Below, one piece after another: positions 52,649 to 62,154 of a stretch of DNA of 64,000 bases; within the stretch, counting starts at the first letter, position 1; each line of letters opens with the position of its first letter. The notes beneath the pieces are model-generated. The model ran no database searches. It saw only the letters and a program-made list of their open reading frames with translations, and had not been told where the DNA came from. Origin of the DNA: Candidatus Bathyarchaeota archaeon (GTDB taxonomy: Archaea > Thermoproteota > Bathyarchaeia > Bathyarchaeales > SOJC01); assembly GCA_023131225.1 (NCBI GenBank), contig JAGLZW010000020.1, positions 33,492-97,491 of the forward strand. The letters are read 5' to 3'. A program made the position numbers and the translations under genes.

Positions 52649-52867
52649 ATGGAGGATACTTGCTTGGTGAAAGCTATTAGCAGGTTTGCGAGGAAAGAAG
52701 TCAAGCAAATGTTGCATGTTGTTTTAGCTGCACTACTGTGTTTTGTTGGCCCGACATATCTTGTAGCTGCGGTGAGCAAAATTATTCCTCAAATATATGC
52801 AATGGCTTTGGGTCTTGTCTGTTTCCTGATTGGAATTGTTCTTGTGCTTAAACTAGTTAAAGAATGA
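52649..52867 (+). CDS. small two-helix membrane protein
   Basis: The 72 residues have transmembrane segments at about 22-42 and 49-67 and a basic amphipathic N-terminus. It lies 44 nt after the PAC2 gene and may share its transcript. No family is recognised. TTG 52664 is an alternative start. Confidence 0.5.
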   Translation: MEDTCLVKAISRFARKEVKQMLHVVLAALLCFVGPTYLVAAVSKIIPQIYAMALGLVCFLIGIVLVLKLVKE

Positions 52868-53013
52868 ATTAGAAATTAGCCATATTTCGGGAATCAAAGA
52901 AGAACAGCGTTTTGTCGGCAAAACTACAATGCCTTTTTCACATTAGTTCTACTTTGGAATCGTTATTAGCCTCTGAAGCATGCATATTGCAGAGTTCTTC
53001 CAAGTCTTCTTTT

Positions 53014-54192
53014 CTAGGACTCTTTCCTTTCTCGCACAAATAGCAACAGCAGGGTTGCCAAACATGTTGAAATGAAAGAAAAGTAGAACATTGTATACAT
53101 TCCGAAATTGACCCACAAAATTCCAGCGATTACAGAAGCCGGTAGGGCAAATAACCCCACGACAAGTTGGTAAGCGCCTAGTACACTTGCCCTATATTTT
53201 TCAGGTGCAAGCTCAGAAACGAAAGCTCTCTGGACAGGTTCAGCAGCAGCCATATGTAAACCGTACAAAACAAACAATAGCACTATTCCTGCCAAGGAAC
53301 GGACATAAACGAATCCCCAGCACAGTGTTCCCCAAAAAACATAGGATAAGAGCAAAACTGCTTTTCTACCTACTATGTCGGCAAGTTTTCCGAAAGGCAG
53401 TGACATGAGAGAAGCAACTACTGTGAAAATAAAATAGAAAACTGCGATGCTGGGGAGTTCAAAAAGGGCGAATGGAATTTCGAAACCTAGAAAGTCCGTG
53501 TAAATAAGTAGGAAAGAATAGCTGAAGGCGCCTAGAGTGAAGATGGCGTTTAGGAAGAGGAATAGTTTGAGGTTGCGTGTTAGATCTCTCAGTGAGAGAC
53601 CCTTGAAAAGTTTTTCAGTTTTTCTGTCTTTGATGAAAGTGAGGATAAGCAAGGCGCTGATTAGGGATGGTACTGATGCGAGCAAAAATAGATTTGTGTA
53701 GCCTAGAAGGTTGAATAACAAGATGGAGATGATTATGCCGCAAACGGCGCCTGAGTTATCCATGGCTCTCAATAGGCCAAAGTTTCTTCCGCGGTTTTTT
53801 GCAGTTGACATGTCTGCGATTATTGCGTCGCGTGGTGCTCCTCTGATTTTTCCGAATCTATCTAGGATGCGGTATGGGATTAGGTGTTGCCACGTGGTGG
53901 ATAGGGCGTAGCCTATTCTTGATGTTGAGCCGAATAGGTATCCCGTCCAGATGAAGATTTTTCTTTTTCCTAGGCGGTCGGAGACGTATCCTGAGAGTGC
54001 TTGTGAGATGGAGGCTATGGCGTTGCCTAGGCCGTCGATTAATCCTAGAATGGCTATGTTTCCGCCTGAGAGAAGTATGACGTATTTTGGCCAGATAGGG
54101 TATATCATGTCTGAGCCTAAGTCGTTTAGGAAAGAGGCTAGTGAGAACACTGTCAGGAATCTTCTGCTCTTTTCTTTCGTTTTGTCTTTCAT
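53014..54192 (-). CDS. MFS transporter
   Basis: The 392 residues have 12 predicted helices. The 2-3 loop motif is GYVSDRLGKRKIFIWTGY and its repeat GKLADIVGRKAVLLLSY. FLNDLGSDMIYPIWPKYVIL resembles MFS drug/sugar permeases of the YfiS/BcR type found widely in archaea. Substrate is unknown. Confidence 0.88.
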   Translation of the reverse strand: MKDKTKEKSRRFLTVFSLASFLNDLGSDMIYPIWPKYVILLSGGNIAILGLIDGLGNAIASISQALSGYVSDRLGKRKIFIWTGYLFGSTSRIGYALSTTWQHLIPYRILDRFGKIRGAPRDAIIADMSTAKNRGRNFGLLRAMDNSGAVCGIIISILLFNLLGYTNLFLLASVPSLISALLILTFIKDRKTEKLFKGLSLRDLTRNLKLFLFLNAIFTLGAFSYSFLLIYTDFLGFEIPFALFELPSIAVFYFIFTVVASLMSLPFGKLADIVGRKAVLLLSYVFWGTLCWGFVYVRSLAGIVLLFVLYGLHMAAAEPVQRAFVSELAPEKYRASVLGAYQLVVGLFALPASVIAGILWVNFGMYTMFYFSFISTCLATLLLLFVRERKES

Positions 54193-54305
54193 TGTTGTGC
54201 CTGTCTTTTTGGAGATTGATTGTGCTTTTAAGTGTTGTAGGTTCAGATTGATTGCTTTGAAGTGGCATTAGCTTTTTAAGTGATAGAGGATTCTATGGGG
54301 CTTGA

Positions 54306-55052
54306 TTGGTGAATGTGGGTTTGAGTTTTGCTGTTGTGGCAGAGAATCTTGTCAAAGTTTTTGGTAGTATTAGAGCTTTGGATGGTTTGAGTTTTGAAAT
54401 CAAACGTGGCGAGATTTATGGACTTATTGGCCCTAATGGTGCCGGGAAAACTACGGCGCTTAGAATTATCTCTACATTAATCATGCCATCCTCTGGTTCA
54501 GCGAAAGTATACGATTACGATGTGGTTAGGGAGGCTTCAGAGGTTCGTAGGCTCATAGCTTATCTTCCGGAAGAAGCAGGAGCTTACAAGAATCTTTCTG
54601 GAGAAGAGTATCTGAGGTTTATGGCAAGGTTTAGCTCAGAAAACAACGAAGCTCTTGAGGAGACTGTTAGAAGCGCTGCTGTGATTTCTGGGCTTGGTGA
54701 TCGCCTGCGCGATAAGGTGAAGACTTATAGTAAAGGTATGAAACGTCGACTTCTCGTAGCTAGGGCGCTTATGACAAAGCCGAAGTTGGCGGTGTTGGAT
54801 GAACCGACGAGTGGGTTGGATGTTCTTCATTCGGTTCATGTCAGAGATACCATTAAGCAATATGTAAAAAGGCACAACGTTGCCGTTTTGCTCTCAAGCC
54901 ACAACATGTTGGAGGTCGAATATTTGTGTGAAAGAGTTGCCTTGATTAATCAAGGAAGAATTGTGGCAGAGGGCACTCCAGAAGAGCTAAAGTCAGAGAA
55001 TAATGTTGAGAATTTGGAAGAGGCTTTCGCGAAGGTGGTTGATCTTGCTTAA
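54306..55052 (+). CDS. ABC-2 transporter ATP-binding protein (NatA-like)
   Basis: The 248 residues have Walker A GLIGPNGAGKTTALR, signature YSKGMKRRLLVARAL, Walker B LAVLDEPTSGLD and the histidine switch LLSSHNMLEVE. It pairs with the permease that overlaps it. The start is TTG 54306 or GTG 54309. Confidence 0.92.
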   Translation: MVNVGLSFAVVAENLVKVFGSIRALDGLSFEIKRGEIYGLIGPNGAGKTTALRIISTLIMPSSGSAKVYDYDVVREASEVRRLIAYLPEEAGAYKNLSGEEYLRFMARFSSENNEALEETVRSAAVISGLGDRLRDKVKTYSKGMKRRLLVARALMTKPKLAVLDEPTSGLDVLHSVHVRDTIKQYVKRHNVAVLLSSHNMLEVEYLCERVALINQGRIVAEGTPEELKSENNVENLEEAFAKVVDLA

Positions 55053-56322
55053 AGGCTTAGGAAATGTTGTTGTAAAAGAACTCAAAGAACTGCTGCGCGA
55101 TCCGAAAATTCTAATTGGAATGATTGTTTTCCCACTTGTGATGCTCCCAATCATGGGATTTGTTATGAGAGGATCTATAGAATCAACAGAAGAGCGCCTT
55201 CAAAGCCTCCAAGTAGGTCTTGTAGATTTTGACCACGGCGTCATCGCTAAGAACTTGACAAATTTCCTAAATAGCTCTTCTACAATGACAATCATCAACA
55301 TCAACGCTTCAAACGTGGATGAAGCCGTAGAGATTTTGCAAACAGAGACAAATGCAACCGACCTCATTGTGGTTCCTTCAGGATTCACCGAAAATGTGTC
55401 GAAGGGAGATCCAAAAAACTATCCCGTCACCATTGAAGTTTACAGTGTTTTTACTGGCAGTGGCGGAATCGCTGAGACGGCGAGTTCCTCAGTTGTCAGT
55501 GGGTATTTGGAGGCCTTCAAAAGGCAGTTGGCGCCCAATCCATTTCAAACGGCATCAAAGTCAATTATTAAAGGTAAACCTACAGATGTCCCGCCTGGCG
55601 TGCTCTTCAGCATAATGTACTCGCAAGTTTTCGCTTTGCCTATTACCATAAGTATATTGCTTGTTTTTTCTATGCAAATTGCTGCAACTTCCGTGGCATC
55701 GGAAAAGGAAGAGAAGACTCTTGAAACGCTGTTAAGTCTGCCTATAAGCCGTTTTACTATATTGTTTGGAAAGCTCGCAGGATCAACTATCGTGGCAGCT
55801 GTAGGCGCTATCGCCATCATTATAGGGTTTAACTATTACATGGGGTCCTTCATGGTTATGGGCGACATGGGTGTTTCAGTAGACCTTGCAGCTATTGGTT
55901 TGGCTCCAACTCCTCTGGGATACCTGATTCTAGGAGCTTCGGTTTTCATGTCTCTCCTTTCAGCTCTTGCTTTAGCGATAATTATATCGGCTTTTGCAGA
56001 GGATGTTCGAGGTGCGCAGTCAGTCGTCGGCTATCTTAATGTCATTATTATGCTACCCATGTTCATCATCATGTTTGCTGACTTCAATTCTCTACCTTTA
56101 GTAGCCAGGATCGTTCTGCTTGCCATTCCGTATACTCATCCAATGCTAGCAGCACAGGCTACTCTCACTGGAAACTATTTAACTGCGGTTTTTGGTGTTG
56201 TCTACGTTGCAATATTCACGGTTGCCTTGCTTTACATAGCTGCAAAACTGTTTGCCACAGAAAAGATTTTGACTGCAAAGTTGAAGTTCAGAGGTTTAAG
56301 GCTTGGAAAGAAGAAAAGCTAG
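55045..56322 (+). CDS. ABC-2 transporter permease (NatB-like)
   Basis: About 425 residues: one N-terminal helix, a large extracytoplasmic domain (about 45-200) with many N-x-S/T sites, then five to six helices (about 210-410). The coupling motif is SEKEEKTLETLLSLPISRFT. I place the start at TTG 55045, 6 nt after AGGTGG and overlapping the ATPase stop. A longer frame from 55003 would overlap more. NatA/NatB systems export sodium or drugs; here the substrate is unknown. Confidence 0.87.
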   Translation: MLKGLGNVVVKELKELLRDPKILIGMIVFPLVMLPIMGFVMRGSIESTEERLQSLQVGLVDFDHGVIAKNLTNFLNSSSTMTIININASNVDEAVEILQTETNATDLIVVPSGFTENVSKGDPKNYPVTIEVYSVFTGSGGIAETASSSVVSGYLEAFKRQLAPNPFQTASKSIIKGKPTDVPPGVLFSIMYSQVFALPITISILLVFSMQIAATSVASEKEEKTLETLLSLPISRFTILFGKLAGSTIVAAVGAIAIIIGFNYYMGSFMVMGDMGVSVDLAAIGLAPTPLGYLILGASVFMSLLSALALAIIISAFAEDVRGAQSVVGYLNVIIMLPMFIIMFADFNSLPLVARIVLLAIPYTHPMLAAQATLTGNYLTAVFGVVYVAIFTVALLYIAAKLFATEKILTAKLKFRGLRLGKKKS

Positions 56323-56619
56323 CATCCAAGGTTCAAACTTTAAGCCCCCCCAAAATTAACGCTGCGCTGAGCCATGCCACCCAACACTGACATGCAGAAG
56401 CATTCCACTGATTACAGGGCAGTTACTGAGGAGCATATGGGACATAAAAGGGCATAGGGGTTTGAGTTATCATTATTGTTATAATAGTATACGTATGTGC
56501 GTATTTTTTTTAGGATGCAGGAAGGGAAAATAGGGCTTGCATAGGGAAAAGAGGCTTCATGCATAACGTTTTTGCGCACGCATAAATATTTCACTTTGAA
56601 TACCTTTTAGTGCACTGAA
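56323..56619. other. 297-base spacer without a gene
   Basis: No ORF is supported. There is a T-run after GTGCG (about 56498-56505), and a TATA-like CATAAATATTT (56580-56590) that would serve the gene at 56620. A GTATACGTATGTGCG stretch is locally self-complementary. Confidence 0.35.
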
Positions 56620-56934
56620 ATGGAGTTGATGAGAGTGGCATTCAAAAGAGGTTTTTTTCTGGCTCATGCTTCTGATGCTGATCCAGAGAAGAATATATGT
56701 GTTGTCAAGACTTCAAAGTGTAAACTCTTTGTGGTTGTGGTCAAGAGTCAAAAACAAGCAGTTGAAGTGTGCAGAAACCTTGTCAGAAAAGAAAAAGTCG
56801 ATTCCTTCATACTCTGTCCTGGATTTTTCCATAAAGAAGTTGCATAGATCTCAGAAGTTGTCGGAGGGAATATTGGAGTTTTTGTTGCGAGAGGAGATGG
56901 TCCAAGTAACAGAGCTTCATCAAAGGTAAAATAA
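56620..56934 (+). pseudogene. DUF6506-like small protein gene with an in-frame TAG
   Basis: The first 75 codons (FKRGFFLAHASDADPEKN, then LCPGFFHKEVA-type sequence) match the DUF6506 family of about 100-residue proteins. TAG at 56845-56847 interrupts. The same frame then gives ISEVVGGNIGVFVARGDGPS to TAA at 56932. This is just what relatives have after the Gly-Val-Ala motif. The TAG replaces a position that is usually Lys/Arg, so one AAG-to-TAG change explains it. Truncation may inactivate it; read-through is possible. Function of the family is unknown. Confidence 0.65.
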
Positions 56935-57119
56935 AGAAAAGGCTATAGAGGTATGCATACGACGATACCAAAATGCGAAGAAAGTGGAGGCAAGATTTGT
57001 TATACATAGTCCGATAGTCAGCCAAAACCACCATTGATTCCAAATATCGCGAGCATATGTGAATGGCCCCAACGCAAATAAAAGGCAAAGCAACTAAAGC
57101 TTAGGATGCATGTGTAGTT

Positions 57120-58247
57120 ATGGAACATATTGAAATAGCTATTGTTGGTGGTGGACCTGCTGGTGCCTTCTGCGCATACAATCTGGCGAAACATGGTAGT
57201 TACCCATCAATCTTTGACGCCTCTCACCCTCGCGAAAAACCTTGTGGTGGAAGGGTTTCTCCTTTTGCGCTTAGAAAATTTCCAATATTGCATAATGTTC
57301 CAAAATCAAAAATCTATGTTAATAGATGTTGTTTAGTTTCTCCTAAAGGAGCGAAAGCTCCCGTTTTCGGGAAGATTGGAATGAATATCTCGAGAATGCA
57401 ATTAGACAGATTTCTTCTGGATACAGCAATAGATGCAGGGTCAGTACATATAAAGGAAAGAGTTTTGACCATCACAAGAGAAGATACAAATTGGGTATTG
57501 GCAACTAAAAGAAGGAAAATTAGGTCAAAGTTTCTGATTGGAGCAGACGGCGTTAACTCTACAGTGCGAAGGAAAATTCTAGGTCGTATACCTCCTGAGA
57601 ATCTAGGAATATGCTTTGGTTATTTTGTGACAGGACGTAAGCCTATGTTGATAAAATACCTAGAAGATATCCCTGGTTTCATATGGTCTTTCCCAAGAGA
57701 AGACCATACAAGCATAGGAATAGGAAGCGATTTTAGGTATGGAAAGTGCTTAAAACCAGTTTTGAATCGATTTACTAGGGTTCATTATCGTGGTTTAAAA
57801 ATCATTTCTGAATGGGCAGCAACTATACCCTCCGTAAAAGATCCGGGGTTCTTAAGACTTCCCTGTGCAGGTGATAATTGGGGGCTAATTGGTGATGCTG
57901 CGGGTCATGTTGATCCTATTACTGGCGAGGGTATACTTTATGCTTTATGGGATGGCGAATTGCTTGCGAGAGCATTAGAAAAGGGTGATATTGCTCTTTT
58001 CGATACTTTTTGGAGGACCGAGTATGGGCAAAACTTGATAGCAGCAATAAAGCTAAGAGATCTGTTGTACAACACTCATGTTCTTGAGATATCGGTTAGA
58101 TTAGCTGCTGGTAGTAGATCCCATGGCAAGATAATATGTGATATAATAAATCATGAATTAGAGCATCAAATGTTTTATAAAAGAATACTTCATGAATTAC
58201 CAAAAATCCTATCTGAATATGTTCGTAACATTATAACATCGAGTTGA
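57120..58247 (+). CDS. geranylgeranyl-reductase-family FAD-dependent oxidoreductase
   Basis: The 375 residues have FAD-binding IAIVGGGPAGAFCAYNLAKH, the PCGGRVSPFAL motif of geranylgeranyl reductases and WGLIGDAAGHVDPITGEGIL with the GD second FAD contact. The family saturates isoprenoid chains of archaeal lipids. ATG 57120. Several paralogues usually exist per genome, so the exact substrate is uncertain. Confidence 0.88.
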   Translation: MEHIEIAIVGGGPAGAFCAYNLAKHGSYPSIFDASHPREKPCGGRVSPFALRKFPILHNVPKSKIYVNRCCLVSPKGAKAPVFGKIGMNISRMQLDRFLLDTAIDAGSVHIKERVLTITREDTNWVLATKRRKIRSKFLIGADGVNSTVRRKILGRIPPENLGICFGYFVTGRKPMLIKYLEDIPGFIWSFPREDHTSIGIGSDFRYGKCLKPVLNRFTRVHYRGLKIISEWAATIPSVKDPGFLRLPCAGDNWGLIGDAAGHVDPITGEGILYALWDGELLARALEKGDIALFDTFWRTEYGQNLIAAIKLRDLLYNTHVLEISVRLAAGSRSHGKIICDIINHELEHQMFYKRILHELPKILSEYVRNIITSS

Positions 58248-58425
58248 CGCGCGTACATGCGGCCCAGTAATATATGCGAGCGTGCGTAAACTTGGGTAGA
58301 GAGAAATAAGGTTTCGATATTTTCTTCGGATATTAGTAATTGTTGACATTTTGCTCTGGCTTGGTACTATTTACATAAGTGGCGCGTGCATGGGAGCGGG
58401 GCAACGTTGATTTTTGTATTTGCGA

Positions 58426-58436
58426 GTTTAAACTTT
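58426..58436 (+). promoter_or_regulatory. TATA box of the RNase P RNA gene
   Basis: GTTTAAACTTT lies 31-41 bases before the first base of the P1 helix (58467), the normal archaeal distance. No protein gene begins before the RNA. Confidence 0.6.
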
Positions 58437-58466
58437 AAGAGACGCCGTAACTATCTTATTTTTTGA

Positions 58467-58783
58467 GGGCTGGTGAGCTGGCGGATGGCTCCGAGCTTAC
58501 TGAAAGCTTGAGGAAACTCCGTCCACCGTGCAGACTTGCAATATCCGTTAAGGATGTAGGGCGAGAGTCCTGGCAACAGAACAGAAACGAAACGTCCATC
58601 CATGCGTGTGACGATGATGCATGATAAGTTGCTGAAGGATGCTGGATGTGAAGCGGTGAAACGGCTGTCCTGCAAGGTGAAAGGGCAAATAGACGCTTAT
58701 GAGGACTGCATGAAGCGTGGGTAGCCCGATTAGCTGAATGCCATCTTTGAACAGAAGGCGGGTTACGACCAGCACACCAGCCC
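58467..58783 (+). ncRNA. rnpB: RNase P RNA (archaeal type A)
   Basis: The ends pair perfectly as helix P1: GGGCTGGTG (58467-58475) with CACCAGCCC (58775-58783). Conserved region I reads GAGGAAACTCCGTCC, followed by GCAGACTTGCAA. The CR IV-like ACAGAACAGAAACGAAACG lies in the middle, and CR V-like TGAACAGAAGGCGGGTTACG precedes P1. The 317-nt length is usual. It is the catalytic RNA that trims tRNA 5' leaders. A recombinase gene starts 54 bases after it. Confidence 0.95.
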
Positions 58784-58836
58784 TAGAAGGTTGGGAACCT
58801 TTAAATATCTCTGCTGCACTAGTTTTTTGAGTTGAA

Positions 58837-60180
58837 ATGCGGTTCTTTGAAGAGTTGCTGAAGTTAGATTCTGATTGGAGAACTTCTGAGTATGCTAGTG
58901 TCGAGATGTGGATTCGCAGGTTGCGTCGCAGAGGATCCGTCTCAACTTCAATGGCCTATTTCAAGTTGCTGGCTTGGTTTGTTAAGTTTACAGGACTTTC
59001 CCCTGACGCTTTTGTCAAGTTGCCAAAGGACGATGTGGCTTCTAAGGTTCAAAGCTTTTGTGACAGGTTTAGTGATGATGGTAAGAACAGCACGGCTTTG
59101 AATGCTATGAAGGCTTTGAAGAGTTTTTTGAAGGCTAACAAGTTTAAGCTCGAGGAGTTAGAACTTGACAGTTCCTACAGAATTATGAAGAGACCTGAAT
59201 ATGTGCCTAATAAGGAAGAAGTTTACAGAATGGCTACTGTTTGCGGCTTGAAGTGGAGGGCAATAATTTTGTGCCTTTTTCAATCTGGCTTGAGGAATAG
59301 TGCGTTAAGAGCTTTGACGTATGAAATGGTTAAGGATCAGCTGGAAAGCGAAGGATTTCCAATAAGAGTCCACATAACCAGTGAGCTTAGAAAGGTACTC
59401 CCAGATGCCTGCAAGGAAGGCGTGGATTACTGGACATTCTTCGGCGCTGAGGCAAGCGAGGCATTAAGACAATATGTGAATTGGAGAAGGGAAAAACGTG
59501 GAAAGACCGAAGAGGACGAGCTGCTGTTTCCTTCTGATTCAAGAAGCTTAAGCAAAGAGGATCGGCTGAAGAAGCCCATGGACCAATGGCATTTAACGAG
59601 GATTGTAAAGAAAGCTGCTCGGAGAGCAGGAATCAAGAAGTGGCATACCGTAAGAGCTCATAGTCTAAGGAAAACATTCAGATCTGTTCTAGACAGTGGG
59701 TATGTCGACGGGGGACAAATGGCTGAAGATGACAAAGAGTATCTGATGGGGCACAAGCTTCCAGGAGCCAAGGCGCCATATCACAACGCAAACGTAGACG
59801 TCCTAGCTCAGAGATATATGAAACTGAATTGGGCACACGTGCACACTTCTATCGAACAATTAAGAAAGAAACAAGTTGTAGACATGGCGAAGCTACTTGG
59901 GTTTTCAGACGAGAAAATAAAGAAAGTTGAAGAAGCCCTAGCCAAGTACGAAAAAGTAGACGAAGCACTTGAAGAGATCAAGAAGCTAAGCCTTCAACCC
60001 CACAAAGTACGCAATCAAAGAAATAGCCACGAAGACTGTGATGTTGAGGATAACTGCAAGAAGCATGAAGTCCAAGTAGTCAGAGGGGAGAAAAGGCTCG
60101 TCAGATCCTTAACTGACGGCTGGGATCTAGTGAAAGAATTGTCTGATGACCGTTTTGTATTAAAGAAAAGCTTTGACTAG
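58837..60180 (+). CDS. tyrosine recombinase / integrase
   Basis: The 447 residues contain a SAM-like N-terminal DNA-binding domain (about 15-115) and a catalytic domain with R153 (FQSGLRNSALRAL), H275 and R278 (RAHSLRKTFRS), H306 (LMGHKLPG) and nucleophile Y327 (LAQRYMKLNW). A long C-terminal tail has coiled coil (about 350-385) and a basic end. A TATA (CCTTTAAATATC) stands before it. It is directly behind rnpB and ahead of an AbiE module, with a decayed relative at 62155-62587. This suggests an integrated element. Confidence 0.9.
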   Translation: MRFFEELLKLDSDWRTSEYASVEMWIRRLRRRGSVSTSMAYFKLLAWFVKFTGLSPDAFVKLPKDDVASKVQSFCDRFSDDGKNSTALNAMKALKSFLKANKFKLEELELDSSYRIMKRPEYVPNKEEVYRMATVCGLKWRAIILCLFQSGLRNSALRALTYEMVKDQLESEGFPIRVHITSELRKVLPDACKEGVDYWTFFGAEASEALRQYVNWRREKRGKTEEDELLFPSDSRSLSKEDRLKKPMDQWHLTRIVKKAARRAGIKKWHTVRAHSLRKTFRSVLDSGYVDGGQMAEDDKEYLMGHKLPGAKAPYHNANVDVLAQRYMKLNWAHVHTSIEQLRKKQVVDMAKLLGFSDEKIKKVEEALAKYEKVDEALEEIKKLSLQPHKVRNQRNSHEDCDVEDNCKKHEVQVVRGEKRLVRSLTDGWDLVKELSDDRFVLKKSFD

Positions 60181-60249
60181 CACGAACTTCTAAATGTCTA
60201 GTATATCGTGGAAAGTTCAGCAAATAGCAGACTTTTGCCTGCCAAATCA

Positions 60250-61206
60250 TCAAAGCATGTGTTGGGTCAGTTTAGCCAGAGCCCACAAGATAGCAGGATG
60301 CGCCTTTATCTTTTCGTGGAAAATTCCTTTTTCATCGACTAAGTTTGGCTCAAATGCTTTAAGTTCAAAAAATTGGCTAATCGCCTTCACCTCATTTTTT
60401 GTTAGATTTGCGATTACTTCGTTGCTGAATTTTGTGGTTTTTTCCTTCATCTCGTTGAAGTTGTATTCCGCAAGTTTCCTTGTCTGCAACAAGTTTCTCA
60501 GGCTGGAGTCTATGGGAATTCCGCTGATTGTCTCCTCAATGTTAATCTCGTAGAGCCTTGGTTTTCTGCGCATTAGACTATCAATGATTGCGCATTTTCG
60601 GAATACTTCGGGGTCCATTTTCGTTGGCGTCATTTTGTAAACATCGAAGAGGTCTCTTGGTGTTCCTCGATAGAGAAGGGTGCACCATTTGTTCGCGAAG
60701 AGCTCCTCTTTTATTGGAGTTTTTATCGGGAATGTTTCCTGTGTGCCTACATGTTTGAAAGCTGCCAGTGTGTCCGTTTTGAGGATCGGGATTCTTCTCA
60801 TGTATCCTGTCTCGATGGTGAAGTTATCCTTTGTTCCAAGAGTATTCGTGTATTTTACGGTGATTCTCGACAGCGGATAACTTGGGCTTATGGCTATGTT
60901 GGATTTTTCGTATCTTTGTCTGTAGAGTAGAGCTTTCATTCTCTCGTCAATTTCGCTTCTTACTTCTCCCCAGTCCTTCATGTCTAAGTGGCGGTAGTTT
61001 AGGTCCAAATCGGTGGAGAGACGTAGGATTTCCTTCGAGTAGATAAACGTGAAGGCTGTTCCGCCATAAAGGGAGAGGCGGTCCCTAAGGAATTTTATGG
61101 CTGAAATGTCTTCAAGGAAGTCAGAAATTCTACAGACTTTTTCTATTTCACGAACGTCAAAGCCATGTTTGAGTGCAAGCTCGTTAAAGTCATACTCTCT
61201 TTTCAA
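60250..61206 (-). CDS. AbiEii-type nucleotidyltransferase toxin
   Basis: About 318 residues with the AbiEii/AbiGii nucleotidyltransferase core: LYGGTAFTFIY and metal-binding STDLDLNYRH, followed by PLSRITVKYTNTLGT. These toxins transfer nucleotides onto tRNA acceptor ends and cause growth arrest. I prefer TTG 61206, one base after the antitoxin stop; TTG 61233 is an alternative. It is the second gene of a type IV-like AbiE toxin-antitoxin operon. Confidence 0.87.
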   Translation of the reverse strand: MKREYDFNELALKHGFDVREIEKVCRISDFLEDISAIKFLRDRLSLYGGTAFTFIYSKEILRLSTDLDLNYRHLDMKDWGEVRSEIDERMKALLYRQRYEKSNIAISPSYPLSRITVKYTNTLGTKDNFTIETGYMRRIPILKTDTLAAFKHVGTQETFPIKTPIKEELFANKWCTLLYRGTPRDLFDVYKMTPTKMDPEVFRKCAIIDSLMRRKPRLYEINIEETISGIPIDSSLRNLLQTRKLAEYNFNEMKEKTTKFSNEVIANLTKNEVKAISQFFELKAFEPNLVDEKGIFHEKIKAHPAILWALAKLTQHML

Positions 61207-61207
61207 T

Positions 61208-62023
61208 TTAGACGCCTCTAAGTTTTTCCTCAAAACCTTTTGGAATGTACAGATTCCATCTTCTGTTCAAGGCACCTTTCGCTCCGTATATCAGGTACCG
61301 TGGCGGCCTCGTAATCCGCTTCTCGACTTCATTCAATAAGTGGTTGTTTACGTGTTCATAGAATGGTGAACTCCTTTTTAGGAGTTCTAGGACGTAGCCA
61401 ACTCGTCTAAACAAGATGTCACTTCTGCACTTGCCCAGCATGGTTAGTAGCTTTTGCGTGTCAATGCCTCCAAGGCCTTGTAGGCTTTTGATGCATTCTT
61501 CCCATCCTCCGGCATATTGAACCCTGTTGACACACTCGATGAATGTTCTCTCTTTGCTGCTAACCTTCAGGAGGCTTCCTTGGTAGTGTTTTTTCTCTAC
61601 TTGTAGGGTAACATCTTCGACGAATACTGGTCTAAAGCTGAAACGTCTATACTGGAACGGGTCAAATCTGTCCTTTGCTTTCACACATACGCAGGCTTCA
61701 TTGTAGAAAGAGCTCGCACATCCGTAGTACTCTAGTGCCGTGTGGAAGCCCAAATAGTATTCGTCTCTGATTTTGGAGGCAATTAAAAGTTTGTCTACTA
61801 CATGTCTTTTTGGTTCTTCAAGAGGCGATAAAACTATGTATAATCCCCTTCGGACTCGTTGAAGCTTGCCGCTTTCAACCAGTCTGTTTACGTATTTGCG
61901 GTAAATGTATCTGCGGCTGGAAGTGGCTTTGATAATGCTTAAGGCTTTTTCTACGATGTCGTCAAAACTTACCACTTTCATCGATAGAAGAACATTGTAT
62001 AATGCCTCAGTTTTTGTTGCCAT
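61208..62023 (-). CDS. AbiEi-family antitoxin
   Basis: The 271 residues have an N-terminal winged helix (about 1-65, RRYIYRKYVNRLVESGKLQR then VRRGLYIVL) and a C-terminal antitoxin domain (YYLGFHTALEYYGCAS, KVSSKERTFIECVN). AbiEi represses its own promoter and counteracts AbiEii. Two long direct repeats (62047-62153) lie immediately upstream and are the likely binding sites. Confidence 0.87.
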   Translation of the reverse strand: MATKTEALYNVLLSMKVVSFDDIVEKALSIIKATSSRRYIYRKYVNRLVESGKLQRVRRGLYIVLSPLEEPKRHVVDKLLIASKIRDEYYLGFHTALEYYGCASSFYNEACVCVKAKDRFDPFQYRRFSFRPVFVEDVTLQVEKKHYQGSLLKVSSKERTFIECVNRVQYAGGWEECIKSLQGLGGIDTQKLLTMLGKCRSDILFRRVGYVLELLKRSSPFYEHVNNHLLNEVEKRITRPPRYLIYGAKGALNRRWNLYIPKGFEEKLRGV

Positions 62024-62046
62024 GTTTTTTCACGCTTTTTAAAGTA

Positions 62047-62153
62047 GTTACCCATTTTATGGCATACCACATTAAAATATTTAAAAGTTGCCGCCTAGAA
62101 GAATTTGCAAAAATTAATGCTGTTACCCAAAAATTGGCATACTACATTAAAAA
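62047..62153. promoter_or_regulatory. direct-repeat operators upstream of the AbiE operon
   Basis: Two gap-free 32-base direct repeats at 62047-62078 and 62122-62153 are exactly 75 bases apart: GTTACCCA, six variable bases, GGCATAC(C/T)ACATTAAAA. Each holds a near-palindrome TGG(C/T)AT(A/G)CCA. A minus-strand TATA (about 62068-62080) overlaps the first copy, so binding there would block transcription from reaching 62023. Autorepression by AbiEi is inferred. Confidence 0.65.
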
Positions 62154-62154
62154 A

